Assembly: GCA_022866645.1 (NCBI GenBank)
Contig: JALHUQ010000315.1
Location: 1 to 25,672, forward strand
Source of the DNA: Woeseiaceae bacterium
Lineage (GTDB): Bacteria; Pseudomonadota; Gammaproteobacteria; Steroidobacterales; Woeseiaceae
Length of the DNA stretch: 25,672 bases
Reading direction: 5' to 3'
Made by a program: the position numbers and the translations under genes. Below are positions 15,129 through 23,330 of the stretch, in pieces; the stretch's first letter is position 1; the number at the start of each line of letters is the position of its first letter. Under the pieces are notes generated by a model. It searched no databases, was not told where the DNA came from, and saw only the letters and a program-made list of their open reading frames with translations.

Positions 15129-18100
15129 ATGACCGGAGACACAGGCATTCATGAGCAGATGATCGGCGACGACAGCAAGAACGGCGCTCTCAGCGCGCTT
15201 TCGATCGTCGGCAACGAGCTCATGGAGACCATTCGCAACGCGCATCTCGCGTTGGAAGACTGCGTTGATGGGCGGGGTGGCACGGCGGCGCTAAAACGTT
15301 CTGGCGAATTACTACACCAGGCCCGCGGTGCACTACGAATCACCGAAACTTACGGCGCTGCTCTGCTAGTTGAAGAGATGGAGCTGGCCTGCGATTACCT
15401 GGTTGGTTTGCGTATTGGCAAGGGGCGTGATGATGGTCTCGATGCGCTGACCCGCGCGATGGTGCAGCTGCCGGCGTATGTTGAGCGCCTGATGGCCGGG
15501 GGCCGGGATATCGCCCTGGTATTGCTACCTATGCTGAATGACTTGCGTGCAGCACGCGGCGAACCATTGTTGTCCGAAGGCACATTACTGCTGCTTAATT
15601 TGTCGCCGAGCCGATCGAAGAGAAAGGATGCACCTCGTGAAGGGAGTGGCGAAGATCCGGTGTTGGTTGCCAAACGATTGCGCCCGAAATTTCAGCTGGC
15701 GCTGCTCGGATGGATTCAGGGCGGCGACAACAAACGCCACCTCGATACTCTGACGAAAGTTTCTGCGGCACTGGAAAATTCGTCCACGCGCGACGACATG
15801 TATCAGCTCTGGTGGGTGGTGTCGGGCGTTCTGGAAGCTTTGCAAAACGGCGGGCTGGAAACGTCCATCGCGGTCAAACGACTGCTGGGTCAGACTGACC
15901 GGCAACTCAAATACATCATTGATGAAGGCCTGACCGCTTACGAACGTCACCCGGTCGACGATTTATTGAACAATCTTCTCTATTATGTCGCACGTGCGAG
16001 CAGCACTGGTGACCGGATTAGCGAAATCCGCGCGGCATTCAACCTTTCCGAGTTACTGCCCGGAGATGAACAGGTTGAGGAAGCGCGGGAGGCACTTTCG
16101 GCTCCCAGCGCGAAGCTCATGCAGACGGTTGCCGCCGCAATCAAGGAAGACCTGAGCCGCGTCAAGGATGTGCTGGATATTTTTGTTCGCACCGGCATGA
16201 ACAAGTCGTCGGAGCTCATACCACAGCTCGAGCTTCTGAAGAAAATAAGCGACACACTCGGCGTATTGGGGCTCGGCGAATTGCGCGGCAATGTCGAAGG
16301 CGAGATTGACAGACTCAAGTCTGTTGTTGAGCGCGGCGGAGTGGCGAATGACCAGGTAATTCTGGATATCGCATCGACATTGTTGCGCGTAGAAGACCGC
16401 CTTGATCAACAACTCCTGCGCCTCACAGCGCCCCGCGAACCGGGCAGCTCCGCCAAGCCCGCTGACGATGACGGAGAGTTTCAGAAGGTAACTGAGTCAG
16501 TGATGCGAGAGTGCATAATCAATCTCGCACGCATCAAGGAAACCATCAGTCAAAGTTTCACCTCACCGTCCGCGTCTCAGGGCCTTGATAGCGTCCCGTC
16601 ACTGATACGAGGCATCAAGTCCGGGCTGTTGCTACTCGACAAGACTCGTGCAATGGAGGTCGTGGACCGTGTCGGGCGACTGGTTACAGCCATGCTCAAT
16701 GCGGGTGGTCCGCACATTCTGAATCAAAAAGAAACAGATCGTCTCGCCGACGTCATCGTGAGTATTGAGTACTACATGGAGACTGTTAAGGCGGGACGCA
16801 GCGAGCCCTGGTATATGCTCGACAACGCGGAAGCCTGTCTTGCGGTGCTGCGTGATGTCGAGGCGCGCCTGCGCGAACTTAACGAGAAAAATAGTGCCGC
16901 GGTCGAGGTGACACAAAAACTGTCGATTGAAGGAATTGCAGAGCGTGCAGCGGAGGCTTTGCAGGATGCGCCCTCGAACTTGCCGTCACAGGCAACTGCC
17001 GTTATTCCGCTGCCGGTTATCTCTCGACACAGGGAGCATGTCGATCCGGAGTTGATCGAAATCTTCATCGAAGAGGCGAAGGAAGAGATCGCTTCGATCA
17101 AACGCCGTTTGCCGGCCTGGGCGGCATCGCCCGACGTTATGGAGATGCTTATTACCGTCAGGCGCTCTTTCCATACGCTTAAAGGGAGTGGTCGGATGGT
17201 CGGCGCGGAGCGTATCGGCGAATATTGCTGGTCCGTCGAGAATCTGCTCAACCGCTTGATCAATCGGACATTGTTGCGTACGCCGCCGATGATCGATTTT
17301 ATCCAACTCGCTGCGGCCGCGTTGCCGGAACTCGTTGAGCAACTGGAAGTGGGCACGGAGCCGAAGTCCAACATCAATTTATTCATTGCGCGTGCGAAGG
17401 CATTCGCCGACGGTGACCCCAATGCGGCGGTCCTGACCATTGCGGAACCGCTCAACAAAGAGCCAGTCCGGGAGGAGCCTGCTCCGGAAATGGACCCGGT
17501 TCTTTACGATATATTCTCCAAGGAAACAGCTGGGCACCTGAAGGTCATTACCGACTATCTTGCGGCTTGCGAAGGCCATGAGCCGCCGTTTGATGTTACC
17601 GACAAACTGCATCGCGCCTGCCATACATTGCACGGCAGTGCGAATATGGCCAATGTCGAGCGCGGGGTTGCGGTCGCTGCCGTATTAAATCGATTCGTAC
17701 GCCATGTTTACGACCACAAGATTGGTTTTCAACGATCGGGCCTTGATGCGCTGCGAGCTGCGGCGCGGGCACTTGCGACGATCGTCAGGGATATCAACAA
17801 TCCGGTGAAGGATCGTGCTGATTACACCGCATTGATCGACCACATAAGTAAAATTTCGGATGCGGTGCGCTCGGGCGCGAGCCCTCTACCGCAGCCGAAA
17901 TCAGAACCTGCGAAGGTCGCTCCCCGACCCGTCGTCGTCGAAGAAGAAAGCGACGACGCGGAATACGATGCCGAAATTGCCGCCATATTCACCGAGGAAT
18001 CTGCAGAACTACTTGAGGAAGCGGATCAAGCGCTGATTGCCTGGTCGAAAGATCGATCGGCGCGGCCGATGGAAGAGCTCAAGCGGCACCTGCATACGCT

Positions 18101-20582
18101 GAAAGGCGGCGCCCGCATGGCCGGCATTACAGCCATGGGCAATCTAAGTCACGAACTTGAAACCTTGTTGATCTCGGTGGATGAGAAGCGCGTCAAGGCG
18201 ACCCCCGCCGTTGAGGAGCTACTGCAGCGCAGTATCGATGAACTGCATCGTATGCGTGACACAGTGATTGCCGGCAAGCCGGTCAGATCCGCCACTGAAT
18301 TGGAACAACGCATCCAAAACGCGAATGCCGGTTTTGAGGTCGCCGACGATGCCGATGTTGAGGTCGCCTCTGCCGATACCAATGTCGAGGAAGCGCCGTC
18401 AGTTGAATTCACTATTGAGCCGGACGACACCGTAAGCATGGTGATTGTCGATACACCGCTGGCGGCAGAGCTCGAGGAACTAACGCGCGAAAAAGCCGCT
18501 GCCGCCGAGCGACCTGTCGAATCGGAGCCAGAATTTGAGTTTGAGCTGGAACGGGAGCCCGAGCCCGAGCCCGAACCGGAGCCCGAGCCCGAGCCCGAAC
18601 CGGAGCCCGAACCGGAGCCCGAACCCGAACCCGAACCCGAACCGGAGCCCGAACCCGAACCCGAACCGGAGCCCGAACCGGCACCGGAACCGGCACCGGA
18701 ACCAAAACCCGGGCCGCCACGAAAAGCGCCCGCTGAGGTTCGGTCAATTCGTCAACCCGAGGCGCGCCAGGAATTCGCGCGTATCGATGCGGAGTTGCTC
18801 GAAGATTTGCTCAATGCCGCTGGCGAAATCAGCATCTATCATTCCCGACTGAGTCAGCAGGTCAGTACTTTCGAGTTCCACGTTGAGGAGCTCGAACAGA
18901 CGGTACTGCGCTTGCGCGAGCAGCTACGAAAACTCGAGAACGAAACTGAAGCGCAGATCATGCACAGTCACCAGGACACTCTGGTGGCGCGCGATTTCGA
19001 TCCGCTCGAGCTGGATCGTTATTCAACCATTCAACAGTTGTCCCGCGCATTGGCCGAGTCGGCCAACGACCTTAGTAGCCTCAAAGACCTGTTGCGGACC
19101 GTGACAGGTGAGGCTGAAGCGTTGCTCGTACAACAATCGCGGGTTACAGCGGAATTACAAGATGGCCTGATGCGAACGCGCATGGTGCCTTTCGAGCGTC
19201 ACGTCGGCCGGTTGACCCGACTGGTACGGCAGGTTGCGGATGAAGCGGGTAAGCGCGCCGAACTCGTTGTCGAGGGAGCGTCGGGCGAATTGGATCGTCA
19301 GGTCCTCGACAAGATGTTGCCGCCGTTCGAGCACATGTTGCGAAACGCAATCGTGCACGGAATTGAAAAATCGGCAGAACGTCAGGCCGCCGGCAAACCC
19401 GCGGCAGGCCGGATCGCCATACGCCTGCACCGCGAAGGCGCTGAGATGGTTATCGATGTCGCTGATGATGGCGCGGGTCTTGCCGTCGAGGCGATTCGCC
19501 GTAAGGCCTACGAGCTTGATCTGCTCAAGCAGGACAGCAAAGTCACTGACGACGAAATAATGCAACTCATCCTGACGCCGGGGTTCACAACGGCGACTAC
19601 GGTTACGCAGTCCGCAGGTCGTGGCGTGGGTATGGACGTTGTTGCCAATGAAGTGAAGAAACTGGGCGGCTCATTACGAATCAGCTCCGTTACTGGCCAA
19701 GGAACAAATTTCACGGTGCGTTTGCCATTTACGCTCGCGATTACGCAGGCGTTGATCGTTCGAACCGGCGAAGAGATTTATGCGCTGCCATTACCGACGG
19801 TTGAAGGTGTGGCGCGAATTCCACGCAGGGAACTGGAGAACCTGCTCAGCCAGACTGAGCCGAGTTACCAGTACGGCGAAGAGACCTACAAGTTCCGGCA
19901 TCTCGGCATGTATCTGGGTGGCCAGGCGGCCAAATTGCCGGAAGAAGAGCCGCACGTTCCCGTCATACTGGTTCGCGCGGGTGACTACTCCGCGGCTTTG
20001 CTGGTCGACGAAATGCTCGCGAGCCGCGAGATAGTTGTGAAGGGGGTTGGTCCGCAGCTGGCGGGTATTCGCGGCGTATCCGGTGCAACCATCCTGGGTG
20101 ATGGCAGCATCGTTCTGATTCTGGACATTCACGCTCTCGTTCGGACCGGCGCTCCTGTTGTCGAGCTGAAGAAGGCCGCACCGACACCCAGCGATGACCG
20201 ACCGCTGGCGCTGGTTGTGGATGACTCAATTACAGTGCGCCGCGTTACAGAGCGAGTCCTGCAGCGGCACGGAATGCGTTGTATTACAGCAAAAGACGGC
20301 CTGGATGCGATTGCCGTACTGCAAGAGGCGAAACCCGACATCATTCTGCTCGATATCGAGATGCCACGAATGGACGGCTACGAGTTTGCCTCGCATGTAC
20401 GGAACGACCCACGCTTCGCGACGGTGCCCATCATCATGATTACGTCGCGCGTCGGTGATAAACATCGCGCCCGCGCTATCGAACTGGGCGTAAACGATTA
20501 CCTGGGCAAGCCGTATCAGGATGCGCAGCTACTGGACGCCATACGTCGCCAGTTGGAAGAAAGAGGGATTGAATTGCAATGA
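15129..20582 (+). CDS. chpA: Hybrid histidine kinase ChpA with multiple HPt domains and Glu-Pro linker
   Basis: An 1817-residue CheA-type hybrid kinase, the core of the Pil-Chp system; the P. aeruginosa protein is about 2470 residues. The N-terminus is FimL-like and holds HPt-shaped helical segments without His (about 61-85, 361-392 and 488-520). Canonical HPt motifs follow at H682 (SFHTLKGSGRM), H832 (CHTLHGSANMA) and H989 (LHTLKGGARMAG). Residues 1143-1184 are 21 uninterrupted Glu-Pro pairs. The CheA core follows: dimerisation segment, LMRTRMVPFERHVGRLTRL, N box N1406 (HMLRNAIVHGIE), G1 box DDGAGL at 1446, and GRGVGMDVVANEVKKLGGSL. A CheW domain spans about 1537-1690, and a receiver has acceptor D1742 (LLDIEMPRMDGYEFA). 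The start ATG has only a weak ribosome binding site. It overlaps chpC by four bases. Confidence 0.96.
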   Translation: MTGDTGIHEQMIGDDSKNGALSALSIVGNELMETIRNAHLALEDCVDGRGGTAALKRSGELLHQARGALRITETYGAALLVEEMELACDYLVGLRIGKGRDDGLDALTRAMVQLPAYVERLMAGGRDIALVLLPMLNDLRAARGEPLLSEGTLLLLNLSPSRSKRKDAPREGSGEDPVLVAKRLRPKFQLALLGWIQGGDNKRHLDTLTKVSAALENSSTRDDMYQLWWVVSGVLEALQNGGLETSIAVKRLLGQTDRQLKYIIDEGLTAYERHPVDDLLNNLLYYVARASSTGDRISEIRAAFNLSELLPGDEQVEEAREALSAPSAKLMQTVAAAIKEDLSRVKDVLDIFVRTGMNKSSELIPQLELLKKISDTLGVLGLGELRGNVEGEIDRLKSVVERGGVANDQVILDIASTLLRVEDRLDQQLLRLTAPREPGSSAKPADDDGEFQKVTESVMRECIINLARIKETISQSFTSPSASQGLDSVPSLIRGIKSGLLLLDKTRAMEVVDRVGRLVTAMLNAGGPHILNQKETDRLADVIVSIEYYMETVKAGRSEPWYMLDNAEACLAVLRDVEARLRELNEKNSAAVEVTQKLSIEGIAERAAEALQDAPSNLPSQATAVIPLPVISRHREHVDPELIEIFIEEAKEEIASIKRRLPAWAASPDVMEMLITVRRSFHTLKGSGRMVGAERIGEYCWSVENLLNRLINRTLLRTPPMIDFIQLAAAALPELVEQLEVGTEPKSNINLFIARAKAFADGDPNAAVLTIAEPLNKEPVREEPAPEMDPVLYDIFSKETAGHLKVITDYLAACEGHEPPFDVTDKLHRACHTLHGSANMANVERGVAVAAVLNRFVRHVYDHKIGFQRSGLDALRAAARALATIVRDINNPVKDRADYTALIDHISKISDAVRSGASPLPQPKSEPAKVAPRPVVVEEESDDAEYDAEIAAIFTEESAELLEEADQALIAWSKDRSARPMEELKRHLHTLKGGARMAGITAMGNLSHELETLLISVDEKRVKATPAVEELLQRSIDELHRMRDTVIAGKPVRSATELEQRIQNANAGFEVADDADVEVASADTNVEEAPSVEFTIEPDDTVSMVIVDTPLAAELEELTREKAAAAERPVESEPEFEFELEREPEPEPEPEPEPEPEPEPEPEPEPEPEPEPEPEPEPEPEPEPAPEPAPEPKPGPPRKAPAEVRSIRQPEARQEFARIDAELLEDLLNAAGEISIYHSRLSQQVSTFEFHVEELEQTVLRLREQLRKLENETEAQIMHSHQDTLVARDFDPLELDRYSTIQQLSRALAESANDLSSLKDLLRTVTGEAEALLVQQSRVTAELQDGLMRTRMVPFERHVGRLTRLVRQVADEAGKRAELVVEGASGELDRQVLDKMLPPFEHMLRNAIVHGIEKSAERQAAGKPAAGRIAIRLHREGAEMVIDVADDGAGLAVEAIRRKAYELDLLKQDSKVTDDEIMQLILTPGFTTATTVTQSAGRGVGMDVVANEVKKLGGSLRISSVTGQGTNFTVRLPFTLAITQALIVRTGEEIYALPLPTVEGVARIPRRELENLLSQTEPSYQYGEETYKFRHLGMYLGGQAAKLPEEEPHVPVILVRAGDYSAALLVDEMLASREIVVKGVGPQLAGIRGVSGATILGDGSIVLILDIHALVRTGAPVVELKKAAPTPSDDRPLALVVDDSITVRRVTERVLQRHGMRCITAKDGLDAIAVLQEAKPDIILLDIEMPRMDGYEFASHVRNDPRFATVPIIMITSRVGDKHRARAIELGVNDYLGKPYQDAQLLDAIRRQLEERGIELQ
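18555..18680 (+). repeat. Hexanucleotide repeat encoding (Glu-Pro)21 in chpA
   Basis: Twenty-one uninterrupted six-base units, each GAGCCC, GAACCC or GAACCG, encode 42 residues of alternating Glu and Pro. Four further imperfect pairs (Ala-Pro, Glu-Pro, Ala-Pro, Glu-Pro) and Lys-Pro follow to about 18710. Units differ only at third codon positions. Gain or loss of units would keep the reading frame, so the length could vary between strains. The tract separates the HPt part from the kinase core and should form a stiff, extended, highly acidic linker. Confidence 0.97.
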
Positions 20583-21049
20583 GTGCCGAGGCAGAAGAAC
20601 TGTACAGCCTGCTAGTCCCGCTATCTGAGGATCGCTTGATTGTGCCGCGTGCCTGCGTTGCAGAGGTCGTCCGCTTTTCCAAAGTCGAAACCGAAGAAGG
20701 CGCTCACGAATGGATGATGGGAAGGATCAACTGGAATGGCCGATCATTACCGGTGATCTCTTTCGAAGGGGCTATCGGCAAGAACGTACCGATAGCCACA
20801 GGTCGTACGCGAGTTGTGGTGTTTTATGCGAACACCGGGCAGCTCCGGACCGGGTACTTCGGCATACTGACTCAGGGCTTCCCGCAGCTCGTCCGAGTGA
20901 ATCGCGACGTACTGAAGCTCGAAGCGAAGGATGGCTGGCCCGAAAATGCACCCATACTTTGCCGCGTGCGCATGATTAATGAGTTTCCGATGATTCCGGA
21001 CCTCGAAAAAATCGAGGCCATGTTAGCGAGAGAGTCGCTGCAGGCATAA
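20579..21049 (+). CDS. chpC: CheW-like protein ChpC
   Basis: A 156-residue CheW-domain protein, the second adaptor of the Chp system, thought in P. aeruginosa to link additional receptors to ChpA. The CheW fold is recognisable in LVPLSEDRLIVPRACVAEVV, then WMMGRINWNGRSLPVISFEG, RVVVFYANTG and the closing LCRVRMINEFPMIPDLEKIE. The ATG overlaps the chpA TGA (ATGA), so translation is coupled. It follows chpA directly; chpB, which lies between them in P. aeruginosa, is absent. It ends five bases from the convergent rsmE gene. Assignment as ChpC rests on domain and position. Confidence 0.85.
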   Translation: MSAEAEELYSLLVPLSEDRLIVPRACVAEVVRFSKVETEEGAHEWMMGRINWNGRSLPVISFEGAIGKNVPIATGRTRVVVFYANTGQLRTGYFGILTQGFPQLVRVNRDVLKLEAKDGWPENAPILCRVRMINEFPMIPDLEKIEAMLARESLQA

Positions 21050-21054
21050 GCTTG

Positions 21055-21789
21055 CTAGCGCAAGTCGCCCCACAAAGACTGCAGTACGGAAAGCGCCGCG
21101 ATTGCGGCGGATTCGGTGCGCAATACACGCGGCCCTAACGAAACCGCCTTGAATCCGGAAACTTCCGCGTCGCTACACTCCGTGGCGCTGAATCCCCCTT
21201 CGGGGCCGATCATCAGGCACACCTTGGTCTGTGGCGCAGCGAGGCTCGCCAATGAGCTTGTCGCGCCGGGAGTCAGTATCAATTCTGCGTCGACTGCTTG
21301 CGGTTTGGAACCAAACCAGGATTTCAACGGCAATGGCGTGTCGATCAACGGCAGCCGCGTACGACCCGACTGTTCGCACGCGCTGGCCGCAACCTTTTGC
21401 CAATGCTCACGGCGCTTTTCAGCGCGATCCGGATCGAGCTTTACGACGCCGTACTCGGTTAGCACGGGCGTGATGCGCTTTACGCCCAGCTCGGTGGCCT
21501 TTTGCACCACGATGTCCATGCGCTCGCCACGTGAAATGCCCTGCACAAGGTGAATTTTCAGTGGTGATTCCGTACCTGCTTCGACGCTGTTGCCGAGAGT
21601 CAGGCTTACCGAGCTCTTGCTTATGCGCAATATGGTTGCCGGCCACTCCGGACCCTCGCCATTAAAGACCGTAACGCGGTCGCCAATACGGGCGCGCAGC
21701 ACCTTTCCGAGATATCGCGAGCGATCCCCGTCAAGTTCGATCTCGGCGCCGTTGATCAATGCGCCGGAAACAAATAGCCTCGTACTCAT
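21055..21789 (-). CDS. rsmE: 16S rRNA (uracil-1498-N3)-methyltransferase
   Basis: A 244-residue SPOUT-class methyltransferase that methylates N3 of U1498 in 16S rRNA. The N-terminal PUA-like part has SRYLGKVLRARIGDRVTVFN. The SPOUT domain has IHLVQGISRGERMDIVVQKA, TELGVKRITPVLTEYGVVKL and the trefoil-knot AdoMet site LMIGPEGGFSATE, followed by SLGPRVLRTESAAIAALSVL. The length is normal. The ATG at 21789 has GAAGA just upstream. The start codons of rsmE and the divergent ampD are only 12 bases apart, so each promoter must lie inside the neighbouring coding sequence. An rsmE gene also ends the chp region in Pseudomonas. Confidence 0.95.
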   Translation of the reverse strand: MSTRLFVSGALINGAEIELDGDRSRYLGKVLRARIGDRVTVFNGEGPEWPATILRISKSSVSLTLGNSVEAGTESPLKIHLVQGISRGERMDIVVQKATELGVKRITPVLTEYGVVKLDPDRAEKRREHWQKVAASACEQSGRTRLPLIDTPLPLKSWFGSKPQAVDAELILTPGATSSLASLAAPQTKVCLMIGPEGGFSATECSDAEVSGFKAVSLGPRVLRTESAAIAALSVLQSLWGDLR

Positions 21790-21801
21790 GTCTTCGAAAT
21801 C

Positions 21802-22407
21802 ATGCCTGAACTGAACGTGCCGAGCGAATATACCGTCAATCCGACCACCGGGCTGATCGAGCCGGCGAGGCTATGTCTGAGCCCGAATCGGGACGCGCGT
21901 CCTGACGGCGCCTCGCTCGACATGATTGTCCTTCATGGCATCAGTCTGCCGCCCGGGAAATTTGGCGGTACTGAAATCGAAGCCTTGTTCCTGAACCAGC
22001 TCGATTGGGACGCACATCCCTACTTTGCTGAGATTCGCGGCATGCAGGTTTCCGCACATTTGCTCATCCGGCGCGATGGTGCGGTGTTGCAGTTCGTGCC
22101 GTTTAATGAACGCGCCTGGCATGCGGGTGAGTCGAATTTTCGGGGCAATGCGCGCTGCAATGACTTTTCAATCGGAATCGAACTCGAGGGCGAAGATGAG
22201 ACGCCGTATGACGATCGCCAATATAAAGTGCTGACATCCGTGCTGCAGGCCTTGGCGGTGGCCTATCCGGACATCACGCCCCGCGAGCTCGCGGGTCATT
22301 GTGATATTGCTCCCGGTCGCAAGAGCGATCCAGGTCCTGCATTCGATTGGCTGCGCTTGTATGATGCGCTTGGGGAAACATCCGAGAACAACCGCTCATG
22401 CACCTGA
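21802..22407 (+). CDS. ampD: 1,6-anhydro-N-acetylmuramyl-L-alanine amidase AmpD
   Basis: A 201-residue cytoplasmic zinc amidase of the amidase_2 family that cleaves the stem peptide from anhydro-muropeptides during cell-wall recycling; its loss derepresses AmpC beta-lactamase in many species. Zinc ligands are expected at H45 (MIVLHGISLP), H166 (LAGHCDIAPGRKSDPGPAFD) and D176, with the catalytic Glu in SIGIELEG near 127-129. The segment VSAHLLIRRDGAVLQFVPFN and RAWHAGESNFRG are typical. There is no signal peptide, as expected for AmpD. The start lacks an obvious ribosome binding site. It overlaps ampE by 10 bases. Confidence 0.95.
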   Translation: MPELNVPSEYTVNPTTGLIEPARLCLSPNRDARPDGASLDMIVLHGISLPPGKFGGTEIEALFLNQLDWDAHPYFAEIRGMQVSAHLLIRRDGAVLQFVPFNERAWHAGESNFRGNARCNDFSIGIELEGEDETPYDDRQYKVLTSVLQALAVAYPDITPRELAGHCDIAPGRKSDPGPAFDWLRLYDALGETSENNRSCT

Positions 22408-23330
22408 TCGCATTGCTTATTGGACTGCTAATAGAACGACTCGCAACGCAGTTTTTTCATTGGCGGCGTATGCGCTGGGTGGACCGCCTCATCGACGCCG
22501 GATTTCACCAGGCCGAACGCTTCAGTCACTGGCCGGCGGTGATACCTGTTCTCATCCTGGTCCTGCTTCTGGTACTGCCGGTTTTTGCGATCATGTACAC
22601 CCTGGGCGACACACTACAGGGCTTCACCTATTTAATACTCGCCATCGTCGTATTGTTATTTTCTATTGGGCCCCAGGACATCGGCGAGGAAGTGGTTGAA
22701 TACTGCAAAGCGCTGCAGTCCGAAGATGAAGAGCAGATTCAGGTAGCAGCTAAAGCGATCATCGAAGGCGAAGTGCCACTCGATGATCGCGAACGTATTG
22801 CCCGTGTGGAGGCGGCGGTCTGCGTGCAAGCGAACAATCGGCTGTTTGCGGTTGTATTCTGGTTCGTCGTCCTGGGCGCTGTTATGAGTACTATCGGTCC
22901 GCTGGCAGCCTGGACCTATCGCGTTACAGATCTGATTCGGCGGCGGGCAGTATTCAGCGCCACGCGCAATAGTGAGACCGGCAGTAATTTGGAACGAGTT
23001 CGAAATGCGGCTGAACGCGTGCACGCTCTCTTGGCGTGGGTGCCGGCGCGTCTGACAGCGCTCGGTTATGCGACAGCGGGGCATGCTGACAATGCCATCG
23101 CGGCGATGCGCGAACCGACTGATGATCGCGATGCAACTATGTCCGAACACAGTGAACACCTGCTCGCCCGGGTCGGCGTTGCCGCGTTAGCCTTGCAGGA
23201 CAGGGATGATGAAACGACCACCGAGCGCGGCATCCGAGGTGCCATGGCAGCAAACCAACTCGTATTTCGATTGTTGTTGATCTGGGCTGTCATTATTGCC
23301 GCAATGACCTTGTACGGCCTAACGCGGTGA
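22398..23330 (+). CDS. ampE: AmpE family inner-membrane protein
   Basis: A 310-residue integral membrane protein of the AmpE/CobD-like family, encoded next to ampD; its biochemical role is unclear. The N-terminus MHLIALLIGLLIERLATQFF is typical. Further helices are at about 51-75, 82-95, 150-178 and 290-308. A polar domain between helices carries DIGEEVVEYCKALQSEDEEQ, and the C-terminal part contains RVHALLAWVPARLTALGYAT, a stretch also found in the cobalamin-synthesis protein CobD/CbiB, to which AmpE is related. The start ATG lies inside the end of ampD. Its stop overlaps the GTG of the btuF-like gene, making a three-gene coupled unit. Confidence 0.9.
   Translation: MHLIALLIGLLIERLATQFFHWRRMRWVDRLIDAGFHQAERFSHWPAVIPVLILVLLLVLPVFAIMYTLGDTLQGFTYLILAIVVLLFSIGPQDIGEEVVEYCKALQSEDEEQIQVAAKAIIEGEVPLDDRERIARVEAAVCVQANNRLFAVVFWFVVLGAVMSTIGPLAAWTYRVTDLIRRRAVFSATRNSETGSNLERVRNAAERVHALLAWVPARLTALGYATAGHADNAIAAMREPTDDRDATMSEHSEHLLARVGVAALALQDRDDETTTERGIRGAMAANQLVFRLLLIWAVIIAAMTLYGLTR

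Noticed and set aside
18555..18710. CRISPR-like array
   Set aside because: Units are six bases without spacers and code in frame for Glu-Pro within chpA.
18535..18852. Ser-Pro-Asn-rich and Arg-Val-rich open frames over the Glu-Pro tract
   Set aside because: They are out-of-frame and antisense readings of the hexanucleotide array and contain only its repeat.
21051..21064. Palindrome CTTGC-TAGC-GCAAG between chpC and rsmE as bidirectional terminator
   Set aside because: The stem is only five pairs, there is no T-run on either strand, and it includes the rsmE stop codon.
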